NCBI GenBank assembly: GCA_947359465.1
Contig: OX375873.1
Coordinates: forward strand, 88,962,478 to 89,026,477
DNA length: 64,000 bases
From: Metellina segmentata
Taxonomy: Eukaryota > Arthropoda > Arachnida > Araneae > Tetragnathidae
Reading direction: 5' to 3'
Below, one piece after another: positions 1-11,952 of the stretch; the first letter of the stretch is position 1; every line of letters begins with the position of its first letter. The notes beneath the pieces are model-generated. The model ran no database searches, was not told the DNA's origin, and worked only from the letters and a program-made list of their open reading frames with translations. The position numbers were made by a program, and so were the translations under genes.

Positions 1-1116
1 AGTGCTATTCTAGGTTGGAGGGAAGTTTTAGGTCACACACACAAGCGCGTGTGTTATATATAATTAAACTGCAAACCAAGTAATGAACATGCTAGGATGA
101 GACCGTGTGCACTAGACAGTGTGACTCATATAATATGATCTGAAGTCCTCTCATATAATATGAGAGGACTGAATCCAAGTCACTTGAATATTGTAGAATT
201 TTAAAGAAGGTTGCGTCACGGATTGAATAAAAATTTCTTTGGCTTTACCATTACAGGCATGACTCAATAATCCAAAAGTATATATTTAAGTATTATGTAG
301 TAAAGTATATATTTTCCCTTACTTCAAAAATACTTTTTTTTTAAACACAGAAAAGTCGTTTCCCAATGTAGCCAATTCAACAGCTCTAAATCTTCCATAG
401 TTGATCTTTAAAACGATAATATTCCACTATTAAAGAACCTTTTAGGAAGAGGGTAATCGTCCGCCACTGAGGCAACCGAAAAATCATTTTTCCCGATGAT
501 TTCCAACTCTGACACTTTTTCCGGAAAATTTGGAAGAAAAAGCCCCATACCCTCTCCCTGGCAATTAAATCACATCCTCCGGCCCCACAAGAGACCTCAT
601 CATTATTCAAATCGGAATCTCTTCGGCCAGCACGATTATTCAAATTCCGCCCCAATCCCGTTCTTGTTCTACTATTAACTTTCCCCCTGCCCCCCCCCCC
701 CAGAGGACGAAAATTTAAAAGTTTCGTAATCAATTTTGACGGAACTTTTCGCATTGTTTCCTCCCACCTCCTCTTGGAATGCATAACGACTTCGAATGTT
801 GCGCAGGGAACTAGGTTAATATATTCATAAATATGTGGACGCTACGTTTGCATGCGACTGGGGGTCTGTGCAAAAGTCAAGTCTCCGATCGGTCGGAAAC
901 TACGCCATTGAAGAGTGATGGTCTTAAGTGTATCACAGCACCTTCAACTTTACCATGTGTAGCAGCACTCTTGCCTCGATTCTGTTTCGTTAATTTCGTT
1001 TAAATTCAATGGATAGCACATGGCATTGCTTCAACTTAATGATTGCCTAGTTTGGGAAGCAGATGTTTTAAAACTGTGCCATGACTCTCACGGGAACCAT
1101 GATGTAATTTTGACGA
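1..1116. other. AT-rich stretch with no recognised gene
   Basis: I see no convincing coding sequence. The overlapping short frames at 386-784 lie on both strands with no recognisable motif. A run of 12 C occurs at 690-701, and short CA/GT and TA tracts lie near 40-62. The only structured item is the small hairpin at 144-170, listed separately. Confidence 0.5.
144..170. repeat. Perfect short hairpin
   Basis: Two 12-base arms (144-155 agtcctctcata, 159-170 its exact reverse complement) are separated by a 3-base TAA loop. A related half copy (ctcatataatatga) lies just upstream at 125-138. It may be the tip of an old foldback. No function can be assigned. Confidence 0.7.
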
Positions 1117-1470
1117 ACTGTTTTGGAGTAGGTTTGACGAGATATCTCGTTAATCAAGACATAGCCAAGTTTGTTAATGAAGAGTTATATCGTCCATCGA
1201 GATATGGCCAAGTTTGCTAATGACGAGTTTTCTCGTCCATCAAGATATGGCAAAGTTTGCTAATGACGAGTTATCTCGTCCATAAAGATATGGCCAAGTT
1301 TGCTAATGACGAGATATCTCGTAATCAAGATATTGTCGAATTTTTGACGACGACGAAATCTAGATCTCTGCAGTTTTCTTCCAATGGCGAAATATCTAGT
1401 CTATTAAGATCTGGTCAGTTTTTGCTAAGTACGAGATATATTATCGAGGGAGAAACCCCAGGAGGGTTAA
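1117..1470. mobile_element. TTAA-bounded MITE made of 43-bp palindromic units (copy 1)
   Basis: The right edge reads ccaggagggttaa, ending in TTAA at 1467-1470. This matches the right edges at 10321 and 12175 and mirrors the left edge at 11157. The body is a tandem of about 43-bp units whose core is the 14-base perfect palindrome ACGAGATATCTCGT (intact at 1137-1150 and 1309-1322, exactly 172 = 4 x 43 bases apart), with mutated cores between. TTAA target sites and CCCT-type tips are typical of piggyBac-type elements, so a non-autonomous piggyBac-like element is the likeliest class. The left tip is degenerate. No coding capacity; the two ATG-containing frames here are by-products of the repeat. 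Confidence 0.6.
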
Positions 1471-2340
1471 ATGTAAATCCCCCTTTACATTTTGTACTTT
1501 TAAATTACCCTAGCCTGAAATAATTTTCAACTTAAGACAAATTGCAATTTTTTCGAGTATCAGGTGATGTCCTTTACTTTTTAAAAATAAAAGCATTATT
1601 CTATCTTTTCAGCCCCTTGTTTAATTTCTTTTTGAATTAGAATAATATTTTAGAATTATATCTGAGAGGTAAATACTTTTCATGACTTCATTTCCCTATT
1701 GTGCATAAGACTGGATCTGATACTTTTAATTAATAGTAGTTCAATATATTGCTGAAAGAATAATAAAAAGTTGGATTCCAGTTATTTAAATAATTTTTTT
1801 TCAAGACATCTGATAAAAAGTATAAGCATTAGAAGCTGAAGCGTTGAAAATACCTGATCACAATACAAGAAATAATATCTGGAATTGTAGACTTTTCAAT
1901 GATGTTACTCGATATCTCTATCCAAAGTTCACCCAACCGGATTAGGTCCTATGGTTTATGTGTGCCAATAAGGGAAATAGAAAGTAACAATTATCAATGG
2001 GTTCCGAGGATCCTTAGAAGTATTAAATTGAGAGCAGATCAGATTGTATTGTATGTGGTAGCAGCAGATTGATTTCAAGATATATCCATCACTGTAAAAC
2101 TTTTACGTTGCCGTTTCTCACCATCTGGTATGCATTCCGCAATCATTCCGTTAAAATACGAAAAAAGAATCCTGTCAATATTTATTGCGTTAACCAACCA
2201 CTCATCGACCGAATATAGATATAATAACGATTAAGAGATCCAAGAGAACATAAAAGCACTTCTGAACTAGGAACAGCTAAAAAATGAGTGAAAATTACGT
2301 TTGGATAACTCTACCAAGGGAAGAACAGTACATAACGTAT
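1471..2340. other. AT-rich stretch, nothing recognised
   Basis: No open frame of note, no terminal repeats and no tRNA-like boxes were found. It leads into the LINE remnant, so its last part may be more strongly decayed LINE sequence. Confidence 0.4.
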
Positions 2341-2664
2341 ACAACGAAGTCTCAACTAGGAGACTCCAAAGTTCATTCGAGATAAATCAACTGCCGACGG
2401 GGCATGGAGCCCTAGGAAATACCAACATAGATTTTTTTTGCAAAGACTAATATGTATAAATGCGGGTAAGAAGAAGAGACAGTGGATCATGTTATCTACA
2501 GGTGCAGACAATGGGAAGCTATTAAAGACAAAAACTTTCCAGGGAATTACAAACATTCTGATAGAAAACTACTACTTTCTGATAAAATAACTAGAGAAGG
2601 CCTTAGATTCATAATGAAGGGAATTTTGGACAATAGATTACAAGAAATGGAAGAGACAGGATAG
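2341..2664 (+). pseudogene. C-terminal end of a non-LTR retrotransposon ORF2
   Basis: This is the tail of a reverse-transcriptase polyprotein from a LINE. Before the break the reading is INQLPTGHGALG, then in another frame KYQHRFFLQRLICINAG, then C-G-stop-EEETVDHVIYRCRQW. A GHG...RF...L segment followed by a C...H...C knuckle ending in W is typical of the region downstream of RT/RNase H in R1/Jockey-type LINEs. At least two frameshifts (near 2418 and 2467) and an in-frame stop inside the knuckle show it is dead. The frame from 2482 stays open to the TAG at 2662-2664. The RT and endonuclease domains are absent, consistent with heavy decay or an isolated 3' fragment. The exact clade cannot be set from this length. 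Confidence 0.7.
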
Positions 2665-3735
2665 TGAAGTTGGTGCAACCCAAAACAAACCGTATGGCTA
2701 TAGGAGGGGCGAAAACCAAACCAAGGTTGCGTCGATGCGTTAACCAGCTGTATAGAGGCAACCTTAGATTCTTTTGAACATGTGTGATATTTTACTAGAC
2801 TTTGTAACTATTCAATCGCTGCCTAGAGGCCGTTATAGTTAAACACCGAGAGTTTTAACTTAGGATGACATAGAATGACAACTATCACATATACTCCTGT
2901 GTTTACCCAGTATTTTTAGAGATATTTATCTTTAGCGTGACTTTTTTATATATGCAAAGGGGAATTTCTGGAAAATGAATAAACGGAAATACAGTATCTT
3001 TGATATAAGGGTATTGGTAGAAAATTTCTAAGCGCGGGACAGAATCAAAGAAATCATAAAAAAAAAATTTAGAAGCGAGTGGGCCGACCCTTGAAGCGCT
3101 TTCTGTGAAGCTTGCATAGACAGGAGCTGTTTTCTAAGCCCTGTTTATTTATCTTGTTTGTAGGATAAGGTTGAAATGGTCTACTCAGGCCCTATCGAAA
3201 AGGGTCTACAGAACTGTGAAACACTCCACGATGTGAAACTGAAACGCACAGATACTAACCTTCCTAAAATTACTTCAGAATGGAGTACAGATCATTTTTA
3301 AACATGCATCATATTTGCCTCACCTCTAAAAATAGACATTGATAGAATTATTTTGCAAATATATAACCAGAAAAGTCATCATGTGCAAGGTGGCCTACCG
3401 GAGACAATGAAATCTTGTGGCTGTATATGAGAATCAAGGAACCATCCAAGAATTCCTATAAAAATTGCAATATACATCGATCCTATAATTTTTCTTAAAT
3501 AGTGAGTAACTTTGAAAACCTTCCAGATTTTCTTTGCCATACTAAAATGTGAAAGATTGCGTCAAAATAAGTAGTGTATTTAGAATATCGTGGAGAATTT
3601 AACTGAGTTAGAACATTGGATTCACTCTCGCAAGTATACCCAAAATGGACTCCAAATTAGATTAGAAACCTTTCATCCATTATGCATGTTCTATGGATGA
3701 GAGAGAGAATGCGTGGGACTCGATGGTAGCCATTA
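2665..3735. other. AT-rich stretch, nothing recognised
   Basis: The first 100 bases probably include the 3' UTR of the LINE remnant. Beyond that I found no frame, hairpin or known repeat motif. Confidence 0.35.
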
Positions 3736-3743
3736 CTCCAAAG

Positions 3744-4178
3744 TAGGGTTGCCAACTTTCTCTGAGACAATTCCGGGACGTATTGTGCAAAACTGGAATA
3801 TTGATAATGTCAATCAAAGTGTAAAAGGTCGTATGTTTAAAAGCTGCATTATTCAGGAGAGCAACAAAGAACGAATTTTTTCCATGATGTGATTCTATTA
3901 TTATATTGGGTTTTGTTATAAGTTCATTGGATCAGCTGATGACATAAGAGATTTTACCCCCACATGGAAATCACAAAATGCCACATATAGCAATAATGAA
4001 AGAAAAAATGGAATTTTTCTACGATCTTTAGCATTAGAGTGACGATATATAGTATTGGCTTGGGGTAGTAAGGGAAACGGACGTTTGATGGACACGAAGG
4101 CATGTGCAATAGAAGTAATATTTTTGGAGTGTAGGTGATATTGGTCGATAGCTTTCTCTGAAATTCCGGGACAACCTA
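3744..4178. mobile_element. hAT-type MITE with 8-bp target duplication
   Basis: The left end starts TAGGGTTGCC and the right end finishes GGACAACCTA, imperfect inverted tips of the hAT style. The 8 bases outside each end are CTCCAAAG (3736-3743) and CTCTAAAG (4179-4186), identical at 7 of 8 positions, which fits the 8-bp duplication of hAT transposases. A second sub-terminal repeat is direct: tttctctga...attccgggac occurs near 3758-3778 and again near 4153-4172. At 435 bp with no coding frame it is non-autonomous. Confidence 0.65.
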
Positions 4179-5712
4179 CTCTAAAGAGACCATGAAAAAT
4201 AGATTATAGATAGAAACGAACATTGATGGCCATTAATCAATGCTTGTTTCTAAAAGCACCGTAACTGTACAGAACTGCATATTGCACATTAAATATACAT
4301 ATCTTGAAGAACATTGAGAAAAAACTTGTATAGACGCGTTATTAGTCCTGCTGGGTCGCCCTAAGATAAAATATAAGTATACATCTTCTCATACGGATAA
4401 TAGACTAAGTTTGGTCTCCATGGCCTGACATAAATTGCTCTTTCTAAAGTGTTCCAAGAGTTTTTACGAGTGAAAAGTACTTTTTTATGTCAGTTTTACT
4501 CTGCTTGTGTGACACTTTTACAGTACTTGTTTGAGTTTTTTTGTTGTAGAGAGCACAGAATGTGTCATACAGTAAATCAAAACACAAGAATATAAAAAGT
4601 TCAACCCTCGGTTACTTCACTGAGATATTTAAATTAAAAAAATTAACAGATATAGTCCTTTGAGGCAGACTAACAAACTGTTTTCACTAATAGAGTCTGT
4701 TCTGCAGAAATTTGATTTTTTTAGGTCCACTGTTTAGTGCAAGCTTACTAAACTTTTCTAGAGTGCTTTCTCTGTAATTTTTCATTTTGCTAAAACAATG
4801 GTCTGTTCGCAAAAGCTGAAAGTTTACTAAAAATGTTTAATTTTTGATTTTAGTTCTCTGCTTACCTTATGTGAGTTTTATCCACAATCCACACCTCTGA
4901 AACATCAATTTAAAACATTAATGTTTGAATAAGAATATTATAACCGATGAAATCGATCAGTGCAGTGTTTCCACAAGTATCCCTTAGCGTTGAGACTCTT
5001 TCTATTAGTAGCTACTCTTTCTCATTAACGGGTATAGGAATATAAAAGGAAGAAATACCCAACGATTTAATTACCGAGTTCCATGACGATGAGTTATAGC
5101 AGATTAGCTGCACTGTTCCATTTGCATCTGACTAAACGATGTGCTTCTCCCTCCCACACTCCCAAACACCCTCAACACGCGATCATCGATATTCTGTGTC
5201 TGGAATTTTTGACAGAGGTCTGGAGAGAGTGTATTTGGAATATAAACAACACGCACCTGCCCATTTTGGAATATTTTTTCCCCTCTTCCTCTCTTCCATG
5301 TATAATCAATTCTGAAATTTAATGAGATGAGCAAACGATAACGCTAAAAGTGGCGGGAACAAAACGAAAATGCTCTAGTTCGATGGAATCTTTTGCTCCG
5401 GAACAAATTAACTGGGCACAGAAAAATGTGAACTGAAGAGGCGAAAAAGTATGGGTAAATTGTTGTCAAGAGTCCTTCTCTTTTAATGAGTTGTCGGATA
5501 AATTAATTTTTACGGAATTATCTGAGGCGAAACGTGATGAATTTTGAAAGATTGAGTTTTCGCCATTTTTTATCTTCCCCTTCTGTTTAATTAAACGCTG
5601 CACTGCAAAACTTTTGACTGAGATTTGACAGTTTCTGAAGTGATACTGCTCTTTTAAAACTCTTGGTTAAGAAAGTTAATTGTTCTTGGTTTTTGCGAAA
5701 AACTTTAACAGA

Positions 5713-5734
5713 TTTATATATATATATATATATA
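5713..5734. repeat. (TA)n microsatellite
   Basis: About eleven TA dinucleotides in uninterrupted alternation. Confidence 0.9.
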
Positions 5735-7230
5735 AAGTTCAATTTATTCTGGAAAAGGATTATTCAGGATAACTGAATTTTATTTAATGTTGTCTGTATT
5801 TGAAATGCTTGCTTTTTAAATTTTATACTGCTTTGCATTCAAGGATAAAATTAAAGCGATAGATCTCTAAATTAATTCATATTAGTTTTTGGTTAGTAAA
5901 TGTTTTGTAAAGAATCTAGCGAGTAAAAACTTCAGGAAATTTTAAGTAGTTTTGAAAACATGATACATGTGTGTGAAAGAAGAATTTTAAGTGTAAATGA
6001 ACGGAATACGAAGATTTTACTTTCGTTTCCCAAATATTTTCACATGATACATATAGGGTGACCGAAAATATAGAAGATGGCTGTTTTGCGTTCTATTTAA
6101 CTGAGGTTGATCAATCAACTATGATTCTCAATTCGGAATTAATTTTTTTTTTTTTATTGACTGACAGCTGAAATAGTATTCGAAAAACAAACCAAATGAC
6201 GTCACGTTAGGAATACGCACAGAAAGTTTAGTACAGAAACGTTGGCACCACCTACATTTAACTTAACATAAAAAAAAACTTATCATAATCGCAATCTATA
6301 AGAGTAATTATTATTCAGTTATAGCGTGGTTTTTTTTGTAATTAAGATGGATTTTGTCAAAGCACAGAGTTTAATGCTCATTTCGTTTTGAATGCGTAAC
6401 AAAAATGCTTTGTTAGATACCGATCTCATAGAAAAATAATTTAAAATCAATCAATGAAATATTTGCAGTTAATAATATTGAAAACAAAACCACCAAAATA
6501 GTCTCGAAAATTTACAATGGCTTATGGAATAATGAAATGAAAAAAATCAATCATCAAATAAATTTCAGAAATGTTTCTCCTGTACTAAATAACGTAAAAT
6601 TTGGCCTATGAAACAACGTTTTCAAATAACAAGTAAATTAAATCATTTAAAAACGCTGCCCAAATATCATTCGAACATTTTTATTTGGATTTTTAAATTT
6701 TTCACTTTCAACTAAGACCGCGTTATAATTTAAATATGTGCAGAATAAAGTACTGGACATCAAGAACGCAAAAAAGAGTATTATTTGAAAAAACAAGGAA
6801 AACGAACAGATTTTAGTAAATTTTAACTTAAATAATATTTAAGTGGAATGTAAAATTTCCTGTACCTTATAATTTTTTTAAAACTTAAGTCTTCAAGATA
6901 GAAAAGACACTATTGATAGAAAAATATAAAAAGAAAATATAAGTATAGAATGTTAAAGGAAAGTCTTCGGGATTGTTACATTTTCAGAACTGAGGTTTAT
7001 AAATCAGGGAATTCGTTTCCCCCATTTAACGGTAAAATGAACCTGAAAAGTCGCAACAGATATCCGAAAACTGTCTGTCAAAAATATCACACATATGACA
7101 AAATGGCTATCCCATGCTTCGGAACTTGATCCGTTTTTTCTTTATTTTTTGTCTACTTTTCATTTTTCCAATCCGCTGTATATTGTTTGGATTCGAATTG
7201 GGGAAATCTTTAGTGGAAATTGGCATTGAC

Positions 7231-7234
<4 letters not shown>

Positions 7235-7289
<55 letters not shown>
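7235..7289. repeat. (TA)n microsatellite, long
   Basis: About 27 uninterrupted TA units. The frame that reads through it as alternating Tyr-Ile is an artefact of the repeat. Confidence 0.95.
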
Positions 7290-7293
<4 letters not shown>

Positions 7294-7569
7294 ATTGAAC
7301 TGTGAAAAAATTTTCATGGATGTTTTATTTCATTATGATGTTCTTTTTACTCTTGTCGTATTACATTCAATGAACCATTCTTTCCTCTAGTGATTAGATT
7401 AACCTTTCAAATAATTATAAATCACGATTTGTGTTGTTAGTTAAAATGATTATTTTGAGAAGTGTTCATGAGAAAATATGTATTAAGATTTTCGACTGTT
7501 TATCTCCCACAGTTTTTGCATTAAAAACTATCATGTCTTTCCTTACAATACTTTATGCGTGGTAAATTA

Positions 7570-9064
7570 CACTCATGTCCATAAATTAAGGATAATTCAG
7601 AATCAAACGGAAATCGAATTCTAAAATCGAACATGTAGAATTATCGCACACATCTTCAAGAATAATATCCAAATTACAGGAAGGCATTAGATGACGCCGA
7701 TAGTACATTACAATGACGAGAGTCTAAGATAGGTGTATTTAAGGAATGGTAGCAAAGAAGTAAAATTGTTCACAAGCGTTCCGTAAGCCGCTCAGTGACA
7801 CAACCGAATAGTTATGGCACAGAGGACGAATGATTTTTTTACGTGGTAGAATTATCGGCCGCCTGGAATGTGGGCGTATTCAGGCGGAAGTTTCAGTGGA
7901 AATTGGAATCGCCCAAAGTGTCATCTCTAGGCTTTGGCAACGATTCTAAAATGATGAAAATGTCAGTAGACGTTACAGTACAGGTCTTCCCCGAGTTACA
8001 ACGCCGAATGACTGCCGGTAATTGGCAGTAACTGCAAAGAAGCAGACGGAGCACATGATCCGTACTTTCTCGTCAGCTATCTTCAGCCACGGGTACGACA
8101 GTTTCAAGGCAAACCGTTTACAGACGTTTGGGACATGTTGGTCTATATGCTCGCAGGCCTGTCAGATGTGTTCCACTCACGGAAACTCACTGTTGCCAGC
8201 GGTTATCCTGGAGTAGAGAACATGCAAAGTGGACATCGTCACAGTGGGCTTATGTAATGTTTTCCGACGAGTCCAGGTTTAGCTTAGAGTCTGATTCACG
8301 GCGGACGTTCTTATGGAAAACGCCAAATACCCGCTACCACCAAGACAAACATCATTGAACGACACCGTTATGGTTGTGCAGTATTGCTCGTTTGGGGCGG
8401 AATTATATTGGACTCCAGAACAGATCTGCATGTTCAAATCGGAACCATGAGAGGTCAAATTTATCGGGACATCATTCTGGAACAACTTGTATGTTTGTTT
8501 AGGGGTGCCATGGGCGCAGAATTTGTGTTTATGGATGGCAACGCCCGTCCTCACCGTGCAAACATTGTAAACGAATGCCTTAAATCTGAGAATATCACCC
8601 GTATGGAAGGGCCAGCATTCTCACCCGACTTGAATCCGATAGAGCATGTGTGAGAAATGCTTAACCGACGACTTGCAGCCCGTCAACCACCTCTTACATG
8701 TGTACCGGAACTTCGGAGAGCATTGCTTGCTGAGTGGAGTGATCTTCCCCAAGATCAGCTCAATAATTTAATCCTCAGCATGCCTAGGCGTTGTACGGAC
8801 TGTATTTCATCGTCTGGGAGACATACAATGCATTAACCATCATACCAACCATGTCATGTTAAGTGTTTGTAAGGTCGATATTTTTTGTAATTGCTCCAGT
8901 GAGGCAAAAATCGTAGTTTTTATGAATGGTATCATACATACACCACCTATTTTGCTCGTTATCTTCTTTTTAAAAAATGGGCTTTATGAATAAGTCCCGT
9001 TTGTTTTGTTTCTGAAACTTTATTTGCAGGAACTGGCATTATCCTTAATTTATGGACATGAGTT
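7570..9064 (+). mobile_element. Full-length Tc1-type transposon
   Basis: Inverted terminal repeats are plain: cactcatgtccataaatt at the left from 7570, and its reverse complement ending at 9064, matching over 26 of 27 bases. A TA target duplication flanks it (7568-7569 and 9065-9066). The size of 1,495 bp is normal for a Tc1 element. It holds one decayed transposase (7814-8836) with about 240 bases of 5' and 225 bases of 3' non-coding sequence. Confidence 0.9.
7814..8836 (+). pseudogene. Tc1-type transposase, decayed (DD34E family)
   Basis: This would cut and paste DNA at the element's own terminal repeats. The start MAQRTNDF is followed, after a frameshift in a T run near 7833-7838, by the paired helix-turn-helix region (RIIGRLECG, ISRLWQRF). 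First catalytic motif: FSDESRF near 8260-8280. A frameshift between about 8340 and 8384 leads to VWGGIILDSRTDLHV. The second catalytic motif reads MDGNARPH, where related elements have MDDNARPH as I recall them. Gly therefore sits at the expected catalytic Asp; counting from the earlier Asp gives 35 residues to the Glu instead of 34. The third motif SPDLNPIEHV is followed by TGA in place of Trp at 8651-8653, then the frame continues to SGRHTMH and TAA at 8834-8836. Dead by stops, frameshifts and an active-site change. Confidence 0.9.
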
Positions 9065-9066
9065 TA

Positions 9067-9518
9067 GCTGTGTATCAAATAAAGTCTTTAAAATCGTGTA
9101 CTGAGAGATTCGCAGCAATTCTATAGAAAGCGTAAAAATAACACAGACATTATGTGTAAGTTATCTGGAAGCACTACGTGATCAGATAAAATAAAGCGTC
9201 ACCAGAAGGCCATATTTTAGCAATAAATTTATACTAAGTATTCCCTTTATTCTCCAGAGAAGTGTTCCGTAAGACATATTTTCCTATTCTGTACTTAAGG
9301 AAGCCGTGGATGCCTAGATAATTGCTTTTTTAAATGCATATATTTCTCTCATTCTGATTTTGCTAGAAGAGAATAGATTTTTCAAGAATCTTTCTAATTC
9401 CAATAGCTTTCTTGAAAACATTTACGCATTTATGATGGTAGTGACTGGTATGTAGCATGACTAATGTGTCTGACACATACAAACAAACTACTAAAATATT
9501 TTAGAAGTTAAATTTAGC
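9067..9518. other. AT-rich spacer, nothing recognised
   Basis: No frame, repeat end or tRNA-like box was found between the Tc1 element and the next 43-bp-family copy. Confidence 0.4.
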
Positions 9519-9724
9519 ACTCGAAGAGGTTTTGACGAGACATCTCGTTCATCAAGATCCGAACAATTTTAATGATAAGGTGCCTCGTCATCAAGATATT
9601 GCTGATTATTTTATAACGACGATATCAAGATCAAATCAGGTGTTTTGTTCCAATGACCAGATATCTCGTCCATCAAGATCTGATCAGTATTGTATAATAC
9701 GAGATTCTACCAAGAGGGTTGAAT
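9519..9724. mobile_element. 43-bp palindromic TTAA family, copy 2 (degraded)
   Basis: It repeats the units of copy 1: gacgagacatctcgttcatc at 9535, ccagatatctcgtccatcaa at 9657, and the right tip ccaagagggttga, where the expected TTAA has become TTGA. A second tip-like phrase, accaagaggta, follows at 9739. The cores are more mutated than in copy 1. Confidence 0.5.
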
Positions 9725-10255
9725 CTAGGACGAGATCTACCAAGAGGTATGAAAAAGAGAAGTGCCATAGACAAATTGTAAAAATTATAAACAAGCGATA
9801 AACATTTTAAAACATAGATGCATTCTTATTCTAGGATTCATGGTATTTGTTTTCAAAGTATATAATTATAAAATTGTCATTGTGAAGTATATATATCAAG
9901 ATTTCTTCTCTTCTATTTAGGCCATTAATAAAAATATACCATTATAAGATATAGTTATCAAAGAAGTATGGAAAGAGTATTCAGTAAAAACATCAATAAA
10001 CTACTGAAAATAAATACTTAATATAAGCCATATGGCTGAAATTGCGTTCGAGTAACATGTCAAGTTACACCACCAATTACGAAAGATAATACCGCAGACG
10101 TTCACCCACACAGAAAAGCCTTATACACAGCGCAACATATCGAGGAAAGTGACACATGTCAAAATTAAATTCGTATTCATTATAAATTAACCCCAAATTC
10201 TATAAAACTTAAAGAACACACGAAAATCAAATCAAGAAAGAAATACTTCTAATGA
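9725..10255. other. AT-rich spacer, nothing recognised
   Basis: Only short frames and A-rich tracts were seen. Confidence 0.35.
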
Positions 10256-10321
10256 TATCTCGTACAACAAGGTCTAGTCAGTTTGATAACCACCAGTCGT
10301 GATAACCACCAGGAGGGTTAA
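10256..10321. mobile_element. 43-bp palindromic TTAA family, right-end fragment
   Basis: The stretch gatatctcgtacaacaaggt is followed by a doubled tip phrase (gataaccaccagtc, gataaccaccaggagg) and ends in GGGTTAA at 10321. Only the right end remains. Confidence 0.55.
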
Positions 10322-11156
10322 GACATTCTATTGGATCTCGAGTTGACAATACAATGAATATGAAATTGAGAAGGAAACCCAGTAAAAGATTGGATTCTGA
10401 AAAGTTGCAATGTATACTTTTATTTCAGTCCACATCGAAATAACAAGCGACTCCGACTACGATTCTAACCGAAAGCATTCAGAAACCGAGCTGAATTTCC
10501 AGCTGTGTTGCTGATGAGTCTCCGACAGTCTCAACTGCAACTCCAGCAGCGCAATAACTCTCCCGCCGTTTTACGATTTCGGACGTATTACTGGGCCCGA
10601 CCAGGTATCCACCATGCTGCTTTCCGAGACGCCTGTCCTCCATCAAACGCCAAGTCGCGCGCTCAATTATCGTGATTTAGAAAGTGCACCGGAATTACTT
10701 GAACCCCACCGATGTCCAGCAGCTGCGGACCCATGACGGATAGATTGCGTGCCCCGAGTATAATTTAAGTAAATGGACAACGCTTCCGTGATAAATACCA
10801 CAGGAGCACTTAATCCCGGGCTATGTTTAAATGATTGAGGATTGTGAAGGTTTTAGGAATGAAATGCGGCTGTCTTCTGAAGCGCGCACTAAGCCAGTCT
10901 ATTATTCTCAGATACTGAGAGATGGATGAGGTTTATGAGCCCTCCACCAATACCAGGGACAAGCGCAGGACATTTGCCAAAACTTCCTCGTGAGTATGGC
11001 GACTAAAATCCGGATTAAATGCACTTTATGACTAATGAAATCTGTTCTTAGTGCAACATGTACTCTATGAATACTATAGTTGCAGTGAATTTATGATCCC
11101 TTTGTGCGCATAAGACGGGCATTGTGCAGTGGAAAAATGCAAATAATAAAATTTCA
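10322..11156. other. Spacer with a GC-richer segment at 10430-10760
   Basis: About 330 bases are clearly less AT-rich than the surroundings. They follow a good acceptor-like tract (tatacttttatttcag ending at 10427). On the plus strand one frame reads HIEITSDSDYDSNRKHSETE up to a double stop, then stays open for about 70 codons. No family is recognised. It could be an eroded exon, a conserved non-coding element or an old repeat. The rest of the interval shows nothing. Confidence 0.3.
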
Positions 11157-11455
11157 TTAACCCTCTTGGTGGTATACCTCGTCATTAGCAAAACCGACCA
11201 GATCTTGATGGACAATATATCACGTCATTAGAAGAAAATTTAGCAGATCTTGATCTCGTCATTAGGAAAACCGATTAGATCTTGATGAACAATATATCAC
11301 GTCATTAGAAGAAAATTTACCAGATCTTGATCTAGTCATTAGGAAAACCGACTAGATCTTGATGGAAATATATCCCGTCATTAGAAGAAAATTTACCAGA
11401 TCTTGATCTCGTCATCATACGATAGAATCTTGATAACGGTATCTCGTATATAGTG
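11157..11455. mobile_element. 43-bp palindromic TTAA family, left-end copy
   Basis: It begins TTAACCCTCTTGGTGGTA at 11157, the inverted form of the right tips at 1470, 10321 and 12175. Inside are repeated phrases in reverse orientation: gtcattagnaaaaccga plus agatcttgatgg, and atatcacgtcattagaagaa, three times at intervals of about 85-87 bases, i.e. two 43-bp units. The far end is unclear and may have been replaced by the next copy. Confidence 0.6.
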
Positions 11456-11952
11456 GTTACTCTGCAGAACTGTGTGGTGAGGTATCTCGTCATGCAGTAT
11501 GACGGTATAACTAAAATAATTGTCCATTGTATGTTCCTAACACTTTTTAATGCTAAAGGCAAAGTATCATTTTATGAGCAGTATACAAAGACTAATCATA
11601 TCCACATTTGTAGATATTGTCTTAGCACTATAGTACATAGATTTAAAAAAATTTTTAATGAAAAATATCTAAACGTGTATAAAGTTAACGGTACCTTAAA
11701 TTCGAAATCTTTTATAAAAATAAAGCAAATATATTTAACATTGCACATTTATAGATAGATTGTTTAATTAATATAAGACATACTGATTCCTTTTGGTTCA
11801 TGCAGATTCATTACTTCTAACACATGCGGGATTTTTAATGCAAAGAAGGTTGCTATAAGTCATTATTTTCTTTTTGGATAGTGGATACTCACTATCCAAA
11901 AAGAAAATTCTTAAGTAGTTTGTAATTACGATTAATATAATTTTCATGTAAG
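11456..11952. other. AT-rich spacer between two TTAA-family copies
   Basis: No gene is recognised. It contains the perfect hairpin at 11866-11907. It could be the interior of one long element running 11157-12175, because those outer ends are mutually inverted and both have TTAA. Confidence 0.4.
11866..11907. repeat. Perfect 18-bp-stem hairpin
   Basis: Arm 11866-11883 (ttttctttttggatagtg) is the exact reverse complement of 11890-11907, with a 6-base loop GATACT. No mismatches. Confidence 0.85.

Larger units (their letters stand above)
4187..7567. other. Long AT-rich stretch without recognised genes
   Basis: Apart from two TA microsatellites (5713-5734, 7235-7289) and homopolymer T/A runs I see no gene or element ends. 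Frames near 5083-5334 overlap on both strands and carry no motif. TAGGGTGACC at 6054-6063 looks like a hAT tip, but no partner was found. Confidence 0.4.

Noticed and set aside
386..784. 132-codon minus-strand frame
   Set aside because: Overlaps a plus-strand frame, contains a poly-Gly stretch caused by the C run, and shows no domain.
1136..1350. CRISPR-like array of palindromic repeats
   Set aside because: Units are direct 43-bp tandems without distinct unique spacers, the context is eukaryotic, and the same sequence recurs in TTAA-bounded mobile copies.
6054..6100. hAT tip TAGGGTGACC
   Set aside because: No inverted partner or 8-bp duplication could be found.
7114..7305. Frame with repeated Tyr-Ile
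   Set aside because: It is the translation of the TA microsatellite.
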